This document shows positions 10,593-24,640 of a stretch of 64,000 nt of DNA, in pieces (within the stretch, counting starts at the first letter, position 1; the number at the start of each line of letters is the position of its first letter). The notes under the pieces were generated by a model. It was not told the origin of the DNA, made no database searches, and was given only the letters and a program-made list of their open reading frames with translations. Source of the DNA: Erythrocercus mccallii (lineage: Eukaryota > Chordata > Aves > Passeriformes > Dicruridae); assembly GCA_013397435.1 (NCBI GenBank), contig VZRG01000189.1:124001-188000 (forward strand), written 5' to 3'. A program made the position numbers and the translations under genes.

Positions 10593-13500
10593 GTAAGAAG
10601 ATATTTTCACTCTGAATAAATAATGTTTGAAAGTCAGCTCTGACTAAACTTACTATTTCCTGTCTTTTGATGTACAGCCACTTGTTGCAAAGAAACAATA
10701 TTTGAGAGACAGAAGGTATGAAACTTCCTAGCAAGAACATGTTATAGTCCTCTTCTAATTTAATACTTGTTTAATAATCTTTCAAGGCCCAATTCTGATC
10801 TCTCACCCAGAACTGCCAAGATTGGGGTAATGCTGGTATTTTGAGAACAGAAGCAGTTTTATACTGATAATACTCCTGTAGAGATTTTTGCCATCTCCCT
10901 TAAAGTGATTTAAGGTTGCTATGCATCTCTAGAATAAGTGAGTTTCCATTTAAAATGAAGTTAAGTTTTGATTTTGGTAAAATAAGTAGACTTCCATGGT
11001 TGATTCAGGCTTATTCACCTATAAACACATGAAGTGATATAACTGTACAGGAAAAATGATTTATTTATTCTCTATCCTGGGTTGTGGAGGGATGTGATTA
11101 ATTTAAAAGTCTTTCTCTCCCTGCTCCACACTTCACATTCAGGTCTACCTGAATCAAGCCTAACAGACTTGAGAGTGGCATGTCAAACCCTGCTCTACCA
11201 AATTCTGTTTTGAGGAAGCTGTAATCTGAACATTGCCTCATAAATGTGGTACTGTCTGTAAGAGTTCATGAGGTTCTTCTTGCATATGCTTTTGCTCATG
11301 GATCATAAATTTAAACCCTGGCATTTAGTTAGGGTGTTGCAAACAAAACCTGCATACTTGCATGGTGATTAAAAGAGGCTGCATAGTCTGGTCACTTTTG
11401 TCCATGTCTTGCAATTTTCCTTGCTGGTAGCAAGGTTTCCTTCCATTCTCCATGCTAGTAGTTCAAGTCGACAGAGGCTAGAGTAATTCATGTGTGCTTA
11501 AAACCAAAATTGCTTTTTTCACATTCTATCCAGGTTAATCTATTTCAGCCAAATTTGTTAGCTAAGACATTTAGATTCCTTCCCTTATAGAGCACCATCT
11601 GATTCTGAAAATGTCTTTGTAAGGATTCTGATAGATGAGTATCTGGTTAAAGGATAAAGGGAAATCAAGATACTCTTAAAATTGTTTTAAGGATTCCTTA
11701 TGTTGGAATAGTTCTTGTGTTAAAAAGCTTTGAGAGCATTAGACCAAATGGGGAAGAACTGGGATGAGGACACACAATTATGGTTGTTTTGTTGCTCTGT
11801 GGGTTTTTTTTTTTTTGAAATCAGACACTTCCTTAGATTTCCCTTTATGGGAGAAATGTATGTACTTATGCTATATCCTTATTGAAGGTAAAGCAGTGGG
11901 GTTTTACTGAAGTTAGACTGATACTATGTCTATATGAGCTGTCCTTTAGCTTGAGGTCTTTCATCAGTTTGCAGAGCAAAAAAGTGTAGTTTCATCTAAA
12001 AGATGTATTCTCTGTGGAGCTTGAGTGCTGAGCAAAGAGAAGTCTTTCCATTTAAATAACTGTAGTTCATATTGATGATAATATGCTGAATTCTGTAACC
12101 CCTTCCATCTCTCGGAAGGATCTTAATACATCCTTGAGTTTTGGGACACTGTTTCATCTGGATGTAGTAGATGGATGTAGATGTCATGGGGTCTTTAATT
12201 TTCACTCTTTAGATTCATTCCCCTTCTTTCTGATTAATTTCTCTATGGGGTGTCTGCCTTTTACATCACAGCAAATGGAGTGCCGGGGGGAGGGAGAAGT
12301 AATGTTTTATCAGCAGCCTCTGTTTAATGTAACTGTGCTAGTCCTGTGAACTAAATATGCTATCAAATGTAATTCCCCTGAGATGAACAGACTTAGTGAT
12401 ACTGGGAGAGCTGCAGAAGAGCATACACAGAAAAGCCAAATCTTTCCTGTACCTTTTTTCCAAGCCTGACCCAGAGGTCTTTTCTATTAATCTTAAATTT
12501 TTCTTTCTTGTAGACAAGGAAAGGTACTTCAATGTATAGTAGGTATTTGACAGCTGATTGAATGAAAAGGTTGAAGTTAATGTGTGATATGTACTGCAGC
12601 AGCCCTGGAAAGGTATCAGAGACAAGCTGAAAACAAAGCAGTGTAGTAGGAGCCCACATGCATGAGGTGCATGCATTAGTGCTCTAACTAAGCAAGTTTT
12701 TGAATAAGTCAATTGATACCACAGAACTGAAGGAATTGTGGAGTCAAAGCCCAGATCCCTCTGTTACATCTCTGCTTTCACATCCTTAATTCAGTAAGAC
12801 TAAGTAAGATCTATATTGCTGCATGTCTAGATTGTTTCCCCCACTGGTGTGAGGTTGCATGGTGGCACTGCTGCTGAAGCACATGGGAATGAACATTTAT
12901 CCTAAAGCTTCTCTCTGCTAGAAGAGGTTAGCTGAGTCTCAGCAGCATTTACAAGTCTTCCTGCAGAGCCTTTTGTGTATTTCCTTGTGTGTCCCAATGC
13001 CTCTGCTGCCAAGAAGCAGCTGCACACTCATCAAGGGGTGTAGGACAATCCACCCGGCACTGATAGGCACAAGCAGCAAGTCATGATGTGGAGTTACAAT
13101 GCACTAGCACAAACTTGCCCACATTCTTGGGGCTCCCAAACTGCCTTGATGTGAAGTCATTTTCTACTTTGAAAGGATAGGTGGAATAAGATGCTTTATG
13201 TACCTGCAGTGGGGGTGGTATGTAATCTCCTTGGATTAAGCTGTGCTTCAGTTCCTATTGTCTAGGACTAAGCAGTTGGCTATTAAAAAGAGGAATTATT
13301 TTCCCCTTCTGACATGTGAAAAACAACATTACTGCACAAACAGTACTGGCTTGGGCTGTGTGTGGCTGGGTTACTTTGCTTTCTGTGTTTTTCTAAGTCC
13401 TGTTTAATTAGTTTCACCTGCTTGTACTAAGGATGAACCTGGAGATATTTGGAAGCGTGCCAGACACAAAACAAAAGGTGTATGGGAACGAAGTGACTTC

Positions 13501-16500
13501 AGATCTCCCAAGTATCAATCTGGTGCTTAGCTATTAATCTGCCTTCCTTTTCTTTGCTATAAAGAACACTTTGAACCTGCCCCAGACTATTTAAGGGATC
13601 TGAGGGCAAGACACTTGGTTTCTCAATCTCTGTTTACTTTTGCAGTGGTACAGTAATAGAAACTGGAATATTATGAAGCTTGTGGTGATTAATAAGCGTC
13701 CTTGAGAAACCCAGCTGCAATATAACATAGCAATGATGTAGTAATGGTATCTTTACTGATTAAAAGGTGATAAATTTTAATGTATTATAACTAGACTCTA
13801 AATTTTTGTAGCCATTACCAGCAGAGTCCATTGCCCAGAGACTTTCCTGCTCTATAAACCAACAATTTGGATGCTACAGTGACAAGCCAAATTTATATTA
13901 ACTAGAAGTATAGTCAAGGACTTAACACATCCCTAGTCATGTGTAAAGAAGTGTTTTTAAAAGATGGAAGCATTATATGAAGAGCTAGGAATTTTTCTAG
14001 TATCTCTTTTCCAGTTAGAACAAGGGCAAAATAATGCATACAACTGGAACTTCCAATTGAAATTTTGAAATTTAGGTTCTGCATGTGATCTTGGAGCTAA
14101 GCAAGTGACTTTTTGAGTCATACCTATCTCTCATGACAAATGCTCCAGTAAAAAACCCTACCCTGCTTCAATCAGTGATTTAACAGCATGGCTTCCACTG
14201 ATCTCTGCTTTCCTGAACCACTTGCTCTGATGGTGTTGTGGTCAGTAGGGAGACAATTCACTGATCAGTACAGTGCTAGCACAAAAAGGCCTGATTCTTG
14301 GATGGCCTTTTACTGGGGTTGTTTCAGGCACTCTGCAAAAGAGCTACAGTCATGCAGAGGCGTCTGTGGTCACTGATACTTCCACTCAGTTTTTGCACTG
14401 TATCTGGTTTTCATTCTTGTAATTTTTGTTTGCATTCACTGTCTCAGCCTTTAAAGCAAAAAGCCAAGAAAAACTTTGGAAGAGTTGTTCTTTTCTCTCA
14501 CATGCTGGGATTTCTTTCTCAGTGGATGCTGTTTCTTAGGCCCTCATATATCCAGTCAAGTTTTCACAAAACCCACTTCTGATTTATTGTTGATGTTTCT
14601 CCTGGAAAGGCTGAGGGGACTTCTGATGTTTGATTTCTAATACCTTTAGAGTTGAAGAAATGAGTGCACCTACTCCAAAGGAGCCAAACTGCTGTTTTGT
14701 TGCTTTGGGGGGCAAATCAATTGATCTTCTCAATAGCTTTGCCTGTGGCAAAAGGTTGGACGTAAATATGGAATCATGTTTAGTAACTGTGTGCTTTGCA
14801 ATAGCACCTCCTGACACACCAGAGCGCTTGTTTCACATGGGAATGTCTACCCAGTTTGGCAGAATTGGACATTGTTTTTGCACATCCACCCTTAAAGCCA
14901 CAACATCATGCACTGCTTTTTTCCCCTGTTGTGACTATGTAAGGCACACAAGTCACAAGGCTTAAGCAGTGAGGGTTTGCAGTGGTGACCTGTTTGAGTG
15001 GGTCATGAATTGTTCTGTGATGATGACCTCTGCTGCCACTCACCTCTGTGGCAGCTGAAAAAGTGGGTGCTCACTATGGGCCAAAACCTCAGCCACTTAA
15101 TATGTGTGGTTTTCCTGCTCAAACACATTGAAAAAAGAAATATTTCTTAATGAAAGACTGATAGTGCCCCCTAGACCTTCTGTGCTACCCATCACCTCAC
15201 TGGGGTAATTTTGACTGAAAACAAGGCAAGTTGAGACTGGAAAGTGGACACAATATGTGCTTTATTTAAGAAAAATGTCAAACCACAAACCCCACTGCAT
15301 TGTGTATATGTGTCCTTTTTTCTTCATGCCAAAATTAGTGTTCATGAATGTGTATCATTTAGTAAGAACTGAGATAAAATTCTCCTGACTTGTGGGTGTT
15401 TCTGATGACAGGCAGAAAGGTTAAAGCTGGTAAACTTGTTTTAAAAGCATGCTCCCAGATCACAAGCCTCTGAAAATGAGTGTTGGGTGCTTAGAGGAGC
15501 TTTATGAGCATGCTTTTGTTAAATAGCTGCTCTGATCTTGCTTATTCAGTCTTTAAATTAATGTGTAAAGGATGCCCATAAGCAACCAGCAGCTGAATTG
15601 ACTGTGATTAGATGGATTATTACTATTACTCAGCCCAACAAGTTGCTATATGTTTTGTGTACTCAAGCAAATTTTGCTGTGCAGGCAAGTGGAATGATAT
15701 GCACATGGGCTATCATAAAATCCCTCAAAATATCCCAGGATTAGACAAACAGATTTATGGAGGTGAAATAGAAAGGAATTGCCTCTGTTTCTAAATTAGA
15801 GGCTTTCTGGCATTTATGAACACAAATAGCTTCTATCTCAAAATACTTTGTTTCAAGCAAGCATCAACTCAGTTGGTCTTTTTTTCCCCCTGCTAGGAAA
15901 TAAGTCGATTTATCAGAGCATCAAACTGATTAAAAAGACATTATCTGCTGCAGGGGCTCTTTTAAAGAGGTCTAGAGCTTCCACTGGGTTGCAGTGTTTG
16001 GTTGAATTCATTTCACACAGTAAAACTCCAATCTCTTGGCTTTAGAATTCTTTAACTCTTTCTTTTGGGGTGAAATAACTAAGAAGCTCTACAAGTTTAG
16101 AAGCCATGTAAATTGCTGGGTGTTGTGTGATGATAAAGCAGCTCTGGAGGGTTTGCATTATATGATGAGGAAAATACTTGGCAATATGGACTGTGAGCCA
16201 TGTCCCATAACCAGGCACTTCTTCCTGTGGCTGAGTGATCCAGACTCTAAGATTTCCTTGGGAAGGACTGGGAGCTGCTGCTGATGGCCTGGGCTGAAGA
16301 GTGCTCTGACCTTCCTGCTACAGGCAGCCACTCAAGGGATGGCCATGAGGGCAAGGTGACAAACCTTTCTGAGCTCTGTAGTCCCTGGAGAGCTCTGGAG
16401 CTCCAGCAGGAGCCAAGCACGTTGAGAGTGGCAGGCAAACCTGGCTTTGAGAAACAGAGCTGTGGGTTTGCCAGCTGAGATACAGTGACTGTATTAGCAA

Positions 16501-19030
16501 GCAGGGAATCAGAGGAGTAAGGCCAGGAACACACTGGGAATGAAGGGAACTGGCAGGCCCTGTGGACTTCATGTCCAGTTCCTTTCCAGACCTTGAGGTT
16601 GGAATGAAATGTCTAGATCTTACTCTTATATACAGAATGTGTTTTTAATAACTGACTGGATTTTTTTAGATACCAATTTATCATATGTTTTCTAGGAAAA
16701 ACTTGCCTTACTGCAAGACTGGAAATGGCTGTTAAGACAAATTCTTATTTCATACTTTCCAGGTGTTCTTTGGGGAGACTCTATATGGCAGGGAATTCAA
16801 GTCATGAGTCAAACAGTATTATTCTAGTCAAGGACGCCTCTTCTGAAATAAACTATGAAAATAAAAGAATATTTTATTTCTTCTTTAAGCTATTGTTCAG
16901 GAAAGCATTTAATTATTTTAAGGCTTGGTGACTGCTATGTGTCTTACACATATGTTAAAGCATTTTCTTGACTGGAGGCTTATTCCCAGTGAGAGACAAG
17001 CACACATGGACAATATGCCTTGCTCCACAGGCCTCCTATTTGGTCTGAATTTGTATTTTCTACTACAATACAGTTATTTTTCATATTTTTTTCATTGGTC
17101 AGTTGGAGCCTGATGGGCTGCTGCTCTGACTGCTGGGTTTGGGAAGAGTAGGAAATTATTGTAGCCTACACTTTCCCTAAGCTCTCTGAGTCTGGGAGGA
17201 TGGATTTGCTGATGGTAGTTTGGGTAGGTGATAGCTGGGGATCAAGAAGGCATACATTTTGTGAGAACACAATAGCAATGCACTGAAATGCTGTGGTATA
17301 TTTTGTACAATTTTATAGCAAGGCTGGATCACATTGTCATTAAAGTAGCATCTGCTGAATCTGGAGGGGAGGGCACCAGTGTGATGGCGATTTTTGTCCT
17401 TTGCAGTGATTTCTGACCAACAGCTTACAGAGGAAATACTTTCCCTGTATTTTTCTAGTCCTGTAAATCCCCTGCAGAGCTCTTTGTTTTCACATTATGT
17501 TGCCCTTGGGAAGTCCCTTGTAGCTGGGACCTCCCTGGTCTGTTGTGAGGAGCCCCAGATAGGTGTTTATAATCAAAGTAGAGCAGGCAGAGAAATGGTG
17601 GGAGATGAAAGACATGAAACAACCAATTCAGAATGGCAAATAATCTCTAACTCTTCTTGCAGCACACATTTGAGTGCCTCCTGCACAAGCTCTTTCCTGC
17701 CTATTTCAAAAGCACATTCCACTGCCTGCTGCATAAATGTGAAACCAAAGTTTAGGCAAAAGCTTCTGATTTGTTGGCCCTGAGGAGAGTGTGGCAAGCT
17801 GAAAGTGGGACTTTCTTGCTTGACTTTTTTATCCTTTAACACCCTATTGTAGTTTGCCATGTTGATAAAGATACTAAGGTGAAATAAAATCAAGAAATGA
17901 CACTTGTGGTGCCTGAAGAGTATGTACTCAGTTGCAAAAGCCTAAGTGGGTCCAATGTCTAAGTGAATCTTCAGTCATTTTTATAAGCTTGGAGATCAGT
18001 GTGTTTTAACCATATTATATGTTATCAGTCAAGTGTAAAAACAAACTTGCTTTTTAAAAGATTAATTTACTTCATTTGCAAAACCCATACTCTTAATGTT
18101 TAGGAATTTTGATTTTTTTGAGAGCTCTTTGAGTGTTAATTGAAGTAAGATTTCTATTTATATTTTCCGTTTCTATTTTATTAGAATTGACAGAGGGGGA
18201 AAAATGAATAGCCATCTGCTAATCAGTTTATTTCCCATAATGAAAACAAATCTGCAGTTTCCCTAATCTGAAGGGCATAGAGCACTAACTTCACAGGGAG
18301 CCAGTTACTTGCTGTCCAGGGAGGCTGCTTTCATCTTGCAGGAATAACTGTTTGTGCAGGACCTTGATTGTGAAATGCTGCTGCTAAAATCACCATGACT
18401 TTTGTCTGAAGTCAAAAGAGGCCTCGGTAGATGTTGCAATGTTCAAGGCCTATAAAACAGATATCAGCTAATATTGCCAGAGGCAGAAGGCTCTGGACCC
18501 ATGTCTCAACCCTAGAGATTCGTGCCTAAAAGTCATGCAGTGACTAACCTAACCCAATAAACCCTGCTGGGAAGTAGTGTACAGCACACTAAGGGATGTG
18601 ATAATGTGAATGTGGAGATTTTGAAGCTGTGGGCAGGCTCCAATAGCCTCAGTTTCTGGGTCTCAGATGAGAAAAAACTGAAACTTGTAGTTCCCTCTTC
18701 CACTGCAGCTTGTCTAATGCTACAGAAAGTATGGACTACAAGCTAGAAGCTGTCTCTGCTGTGTCAGGTGATATCTGAGTAGTGTGAGAGTAAGCTCTTG
18801 CAAATCCTCCTTTATTTCAAGTACATTGTAAAGTGGAGGTTGTTTTTCCTTGATCTAGTGGCTTGTAGCATGTTAGCAGCCGAACTCAGGGTGTTCTTGC
18901 TTCAAAATTGAGTTTGGGATCTAGTTTAAGGAGGAAAGTTAATCTAAACAGACAGAATGTGTCAGTGACACCCCCTGTACACAATTAATCTGTCTGCATA
19001 AGCACAAAAAAAAAATCTAGCTGTCTCCTA
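10593..19030. other. Long non-coding stretch
   Basis: No gene or well-preserved repeat recognised. At about 10785-10890 a segment starting 'aggcccaattctgatctctcac' resembles an ancient amniote repeat. An open frame follows a strong acceptor at 17406 (about 117 codons to a stop near 17783), but there is no matching downstream structure or recognisable motif. Otherwise AT-rich unique sequence with short homopolymers. Confidence 0.6.
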
Positions 19031-19063
19031 ATGATAGAATAGTTCCTCATGATAGAATAGTTC
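19031..19063. repeat. 18-bp-period tandem duplication
   Basis: The 15-mer 'atgatagaatagttc' occurs at 19031-19045 and again, identically, at 19049-19063 with 'ctc' between. The preceding 'ctcct' suggests a slipped third partial unit. It lies about 60 bp upstream of the 19.12 kb hairpin. Confidence 0.9.
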
Positions 19064-19121
19064 ATATACCTAAAAATCTAGATCTAAATACCTAGAGGTG
19101 ATAGTGAGAGAGGTAAAAATT

Positions 19122-19159
19122 TATGTATTGAAAGTAATTCTTATTACTTTCAATACATA
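19122..19159. repeat. Perfect 17-bp inverted repeat with 4-nt loop
   Basis: The left arm 19122-19138 ('tatgtattgaaagtaat') is the exact reverse complement of the right arm 19143-19159; the loop is 'tctt'. The stem is AT-rich and stops abruptly on both sides, since the flanking bases do not pair. The total of 38 nt is too short for a normal pre-miRNA, whose stems are usually about 30 bp or more. A cruciform-prone palindrome, a terminal relic of a small DNA transposon, or a templated mutation are all possible. Confidence 0.9.
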
Positions 19160-22100
19160 TTTCCAATATGAAAGTGCTGATGTGAGAAGAGGCGAAAAAA
19201 GAAAAAACATTTCTTGCCAACATGTCAGTAGAGGGAAAAATTTTCCTTGCCAGCATCCTGGAGCAGGAATTTTTTGTTTTCCATCTGTATTACCACTTGC
19301 AAAAACTATTTCAGCATATAAAGTGTGCATGCTGAACAGTGGCACTTGTGACTTTTTTTGCTGCTGCTGCTGCTCTTGTCAAGCAGAATCAAGTGAGGAG
19401 CTGGCAAGGTATTCTCAGATGAATCAGTTCATAAGTTGAGGCTCAGATGCTGAAAAGCAGCAGTAAAACTTTGTATGGAACTGGTGCTCATGAGAGCTGT
19501 GCTGGTCCAGGGTTGACTTCCAGGCTGGAGCAGATGGGAGGGAATGGAGGCCCCAGGAGCCCGCAGAGAGCTTGGAGAGGGGAGGGCTGTAGCAGCTGGG
19601 AGGGAGGTAACATGAGACAACTCTCTCCATAAAATTTTGGGGGCAGAAGTTACATGCTGCTGTTGAATTGTATGTTGTGCTGCTTGCTGCTTTTGAATCT
19701 TCCTGCAATGGGAATAAATCAGCAATCCCAGTTTTCTGTCAATTTAGCATGATGACTGTGATTGTACCAAATAAATGCTGGAGGGATGAATACTGAGAAG
19801 TGAAAAATAAAACCCTTCCAAGCAGATTGGAACCCTGTTATTTTTTCCCTGGCTGCTCTGGCAGAGAGGAAGTCTGTGGAACAGGGACAGTAACTCATGT
19901 CAGACTTGGTAGCTTTGTGCATCCAGCCTGTGTGAGCTTAGCAGTGCCATTTGGACTGGGCTGCTGAGAGATGGGACGAGGCTTGTCTTTTGACACAGAT
20001 TGAGAAAAGACCCATCCAATTGGAATAGAAGTATGAAAGCTCATTTCTGTGTTGATAGCTTTTGGAAGCTGCAGCTTTGTGACATGCCTCCTTCACAGCT
20101 TTGTGCTGTGTTGGTGATGTTTCCTACATGGAATCTGCAGTGAGGAGACAAGGAAACACATTTATCACTGTGAGCACAGAGGTGTTCACAGTTGCTTGTT
20201 AAGGAAAATTTGTAGCTAAGTGGAAAGCTGTGGGCTTGGCAAAATATTTTACAGGCTATGGCTTTGGAGTATTGAGCATCAAAGAAACTCTTGAATCCAT
20301 GGAAGGATATGGCTTTATCAGAGATCTTTTAGAAAGGTGGTAGTATATGTTCATATCTGACCTCTCCATGTTAATGTGGAGATTACCTGGACCAATCAAC
20401 AATATGACATTACCTTAAAATCATAGTGCTTATTCAGCTTTTGAAATGTTTGCTTCCTTTTGAAGTAACTTCTCAGACTCTTCAATTCCCCTAGGAAAAA
20501 AAAAAGTAACTCTTCATTCATAGTTCACGTTAGCTGCTTTGATTTGGAAGGGTGTAGATGAGTATTTGAAAGTGAATGTAGATCATCATCTCAAACATGC
20601 CAGGGTTTGTTCAGTCTTTCAACATCTGTGTATTTTTATATGAACTCTACTTTAAGTGCTACATAAGTGGAAAAATGAACTTTGTATTTGTTCATATAGG
20701 AAGAAAACTGTCCAGGACATCCTGAACTAAAATAATGTGACGTACCATGGATTCATGCTTTAGCCTGTCTGGACTGGAGTGCTTTCTAATCTTTCTCCTT
20801 TGATTGCTAATTTTAAGACTTCTCTCATGGCTCTCCTGGTGTACCATGAATGCAACCATTCTTGTGATCCCCTGCTCCGCAGGGGTTTCTCTCGCTTTCC
20901 TGTATTTTAGGAAAGTCCTCATGAAGGAGCTATCACAGAAAAGACATTCCCTGTTAAGTACTTCTTGGAGGAGACGCTAAATCAGATTATCTCCACACAA
21001 CTCTGACTTAGAGGTAAACCTTCTAGAGAACCTGAAATGCATGGCTGTTTTCCCTTCAGTGAATGAACCAAGTGCTAAATTCATGTGCAGCCTAATGCCT
21101 GTAGCTTGTGATTTGAACTACTCAGCTGATGCCCATTGCTGCAATTTGATTTGCCTCTAGCCTATAACACACAGATACTCAGATATCTGTGCTTCACCAT
21201 GAAGCTCATGAGCAGGGACACAGATGGATGCAGTAAACCTTTCCACAGAGGGACAGACCAGCAGTCACTGCCTGAGAAGTGACCCGTGCAGGTTGTATGC
21301 ACAGACATGAATTCAGAGTTCTGCATGCAATGCTGGCTCAAGCACATGCTCCATGTCCATGTGCTTAGTGAATGTTTTTAAGAGTTGATTTTGCCCCCAG
21401 TTTATCAACTCTGTATAGAATGAGCTGGTAGGTGAAGTTTTGGAGGTCTTTCAATTGCAGCTCCAAGAGATTTCATTTTTACATCAATTAACATCTGGTA
21501 ATATCTTTAGCTTGTAAAAAGGAACCTCGTAAGGAGAGGAGTGCATTAGTTTAATGTTCACATGGTAATTACCTATTTTGGAGTGACATTTAGTAGACTG
21601 AAGTTCACTGCTCTTCATTTTATCCTTTTGTATGGGGATTGCTGGAAAAGAACGTGTACTTAACATTTTGGGATGTGACAAAGGAGGAGAAAATTATACC
21701 CCTTGGCTTTGCTCTTTTGATCTTGTATTTTTACCAAGGTGAAAATGTAGTGTGAGTCAGATGCTAGCTACAAAGTACATCCAGGCTATTTTTGGGTGGG
21801 ACATGCAGAGAAACTGGTCATTCAGATAACAAGAGCATTTCTTTCATGGAGGAGAACTTTTTTTTGGTACTTGTCAGTCCTTTGAACATTTGTGGTTATT
21901 CAGACTATGCAGTTGCTTTGTAGCAGCCAGGAACTCAGTTAAGTTGGTGATATTGGAAATAGAGTGGAGATATTAAAGCTACGTTATGTCTGATTATACC
22001 TGAATGTCAATTTCATATTTTCAGCAAATTAAAGCATTTGTGACTTGTTTTATTTTACTGTTTCATATGAAAACCACATCAACACATCCATGACTTTTAA

Positions 22101-24590
22101 GTGAAAATAGTTAACATGTGTCCAAAGAATTATAACGGGTACAAACCTCAGTTTCAACCAGTGAAAACTAAAACCAGTAGTATTTACCTCCATTTTTCTC
22201 TCTTCACTTTAGTGTTTGAGAACAAGCAATTGAATGTTTGAGAATAAGGGATTTTAATAACAACCAAAGTTAAGTTTTCTGGTACCTTGGGAGGATATGG
22301 TGTGTTTGAAACAGACTAAATGTCTCTCAAGACTTCCTGGAGGGCTGCTAGCAGGAAAGGGAATTACATGGAGCCTCACTTCCTTACCATGAGTCTGTCT
22401 ACTGTAAAATGAAGGTGTGGATACACAGAAGAAAAGTAAACCCATCATGTCTTCAAGTTACATTAACACATGTAAAACTTGTGGTGACTTTTCTCTGTAT
22501 TCTTTTTTCTATCCCTAAATATCCTTTCTCATGAAGTAGGCAGATATGTTTTCAAAAAAGCAAGAAATTTATGCCAGAGGAAATATAAGCAGCAAAAAGT
22601 GAGAAGAAAATGAGCGAAGAAAGAACTTGGATGCTGATAACAATGGAACCTGAGAGGCATATTTAAAGCAGCAATTCCCCTTCTTTTCAGACACCCTGCA
22701 GAATAGCAGGAAGCTTTTCAGGGAGATTTTCTTGTGTTGCTGAGAGAAATGGAGGACTATTTTCTTTGAAAAAGACTCTTGGATGGCTGTGTGAGAAGTG
22801 AAGCTTTACTGGTATTTCTGCAGTAAGTTGAAAATAAAGATGCCCAAATAATTAAAAAAAAAATCCTAAATGAGAAACACTTAAAATGTATCAAAGGTCA
22901 GGATTTGTAGGGAGGCAGAGAGGGAAGAATAAGATTATTGGACCAAATCATTGACTGATCCAAACTGATGGGAGTGAGCTCCTGAAATCACCAGTTTTGC
23001 TGCTGGCCACAGGTCTGGTGCATTCATCACTGCTTATGCTTGAGCCTCTCATGTGTAAAAAAAACCCCCACACAATTGCTATCAAAATGAAATGGATTAG
23101 TACACTTGGAAGAACTACACCAGATGATCATAGCTGTTTGTTTTAAAATAAATATTGTATACTCTTCTACAATATATGTTTTCTGAACTAATCATAAAAG
23201 CAAAGTTTGTTGCGCAAATGAAACACCAGAATCTGTCCAGTGCAAATCTACCAGCCAGAGAAGTTACTTTAGATTATACTATCTTGAGGATCTGTCTCAA
23301 TTTTTATTGTTCTGATACAGGTTTTGTCTGAAAAGGGAGGCAAGTACAGTTGGATGCAGTTTAAAAGTCTGCCAACAAATTTTTATGTAAAGTTATGTTA
23401 ACTGATTTGCTTTAAAAAACATCAGATTTACTGAAAAGCCAACCAAATTAACCCAAACCAGCCAATTAATAGAAAATTTGGATTATAGCTGGTGATTTCA
23501 TCTAGCTGAACATTTTTATATTTAGGGATTTTTCCAATTTATCTAAAGTTGGTGTTACTGGATTAAAAATTAACAACAATAACAAAGAGAAGCTTCACAG
23601 GGTTACATCCAAATTTAAATAGAAGTGTTCACTTAGAAATTGAACCAGAAGTACTTTTAAAAGTTGTTCTTCCTCAAATTTTATGGGATGGTTTGTGTTG
23701 AGTTGAGAATCTATGATTTTTTCATTATGAAAGTGAGAACTAGTTACTACATTTAGCACCTCTGTCACAGTAACTATTAGATGCTGTTTCTTTCAGACTC
23801 TGAAACACCCCTAACTAACCCTGCTAACTAAAGAGCAGTAGTGTAATATAAAGTAGAGCTATTTGCTGAATAGAAATATACCACAGTCTCACCTCTAAAA
23901 ATCCTACTGTACCAGAAGGGGAAGATCAGACTGTTTCTTCTTCTCTAAGAAGAGGAATTTTATTATTAAAATGTTTCTTCAGAGCGTCTTTCAGTGTCAG
24001 AAATCAAAGGTCATGAAGGTAGAAGGCAAGGTTTTATTTATTTCTACCTTGCTGCTCTAATTAAAGAGTCAGAAGCAACTGGAGAGTCCCAATTCCTTTT
24101 TGTTCTCTGTAAACGTCTGCAATTTATTCTGGAATGGGTGGAGAGAAGGGAGGATAAAATAGACATGTCCTTCTGGCTGCTGATCTCTTAAAGTCTTTGA
24201 TCACTGTCTGCTTGATTTTTTGTCTCCTTTGCAAGAGGAAAGAGCAATAAATTAAATAAATGAATTTAAATAATCATCCATCTGATGTAGAGAGGAGTTC
24301 TGGAATAGGAAGGAAAGAGTGCTGCTGCTGCTATGAGTTGCAGAAAGAACCATATAGAAGTTTCAGTTTGTAATCTTCTGTCTGCTCTTGCTTTAATGTT
24401 TGTCTTTAACATTATTCAAATGTATGCATGCTCTTAAGTTTCTTTGTTCTTGTTTTTCTGTCCAAAAAATGTGTTGGAGAAATAAACTCAGCAGGTGGCT
24501 TAGTCAGTGAGTGTAACTGCAGCTGCCCTCTGGGCTTTGTGGAAGCAGTTGAATCTCAGGGTCTGAAGGGAGTGTTTTTGGACCAGAAGG
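19160..24590. other. Non-coding stretch with minor repeats
   Basis: At about 19200-19270 there is a diverged 33-bp duplication around 'cttgccaacat'/'cttgccagcat'. A (GCT)5 tract lies at 19360-19374 and a short GCT run near 24322. No gene, RNA or recognisable element otherwise. A 22.38 kb minus-strand donor/acceptor pair would give only a 14-nt exon and is not called. Confidence 0.6.
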
Positions 24591-24640
24591 TGGTATGTGC
24601 TCTTCACCAAGGCATTTGACCCAGGATGTCATGGTCTTAG
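24591..24640 (+). repeat. Possible LINE reverse-transcriptase relic
   Basis: Translated in one frame, this short piece reads WYVLFTKAFDPGCHGL. LINE RT block with F-S-K-A-F-D-x-x-x-H is a conserved feature of CR1-type elements, and both FxKAFD and the His spacing match here. Flanking sequence cannot be aligned by eye, so this is either a very old fragment or coincidence. Confidence 0.25.

Noticed and set aside
19122..19159. MicroRNA precursor
   Set aside because: The stem is 17 bp with a 4-nt loop and no extension of pairing on either side, shorter than a normal precursor hairpin.
22393..22406. Minus-strand micro-exon at 22.39 kb
   Set aside because: The splice motifs are good but the enclosed 14 nt is too short to be called without transcript data.
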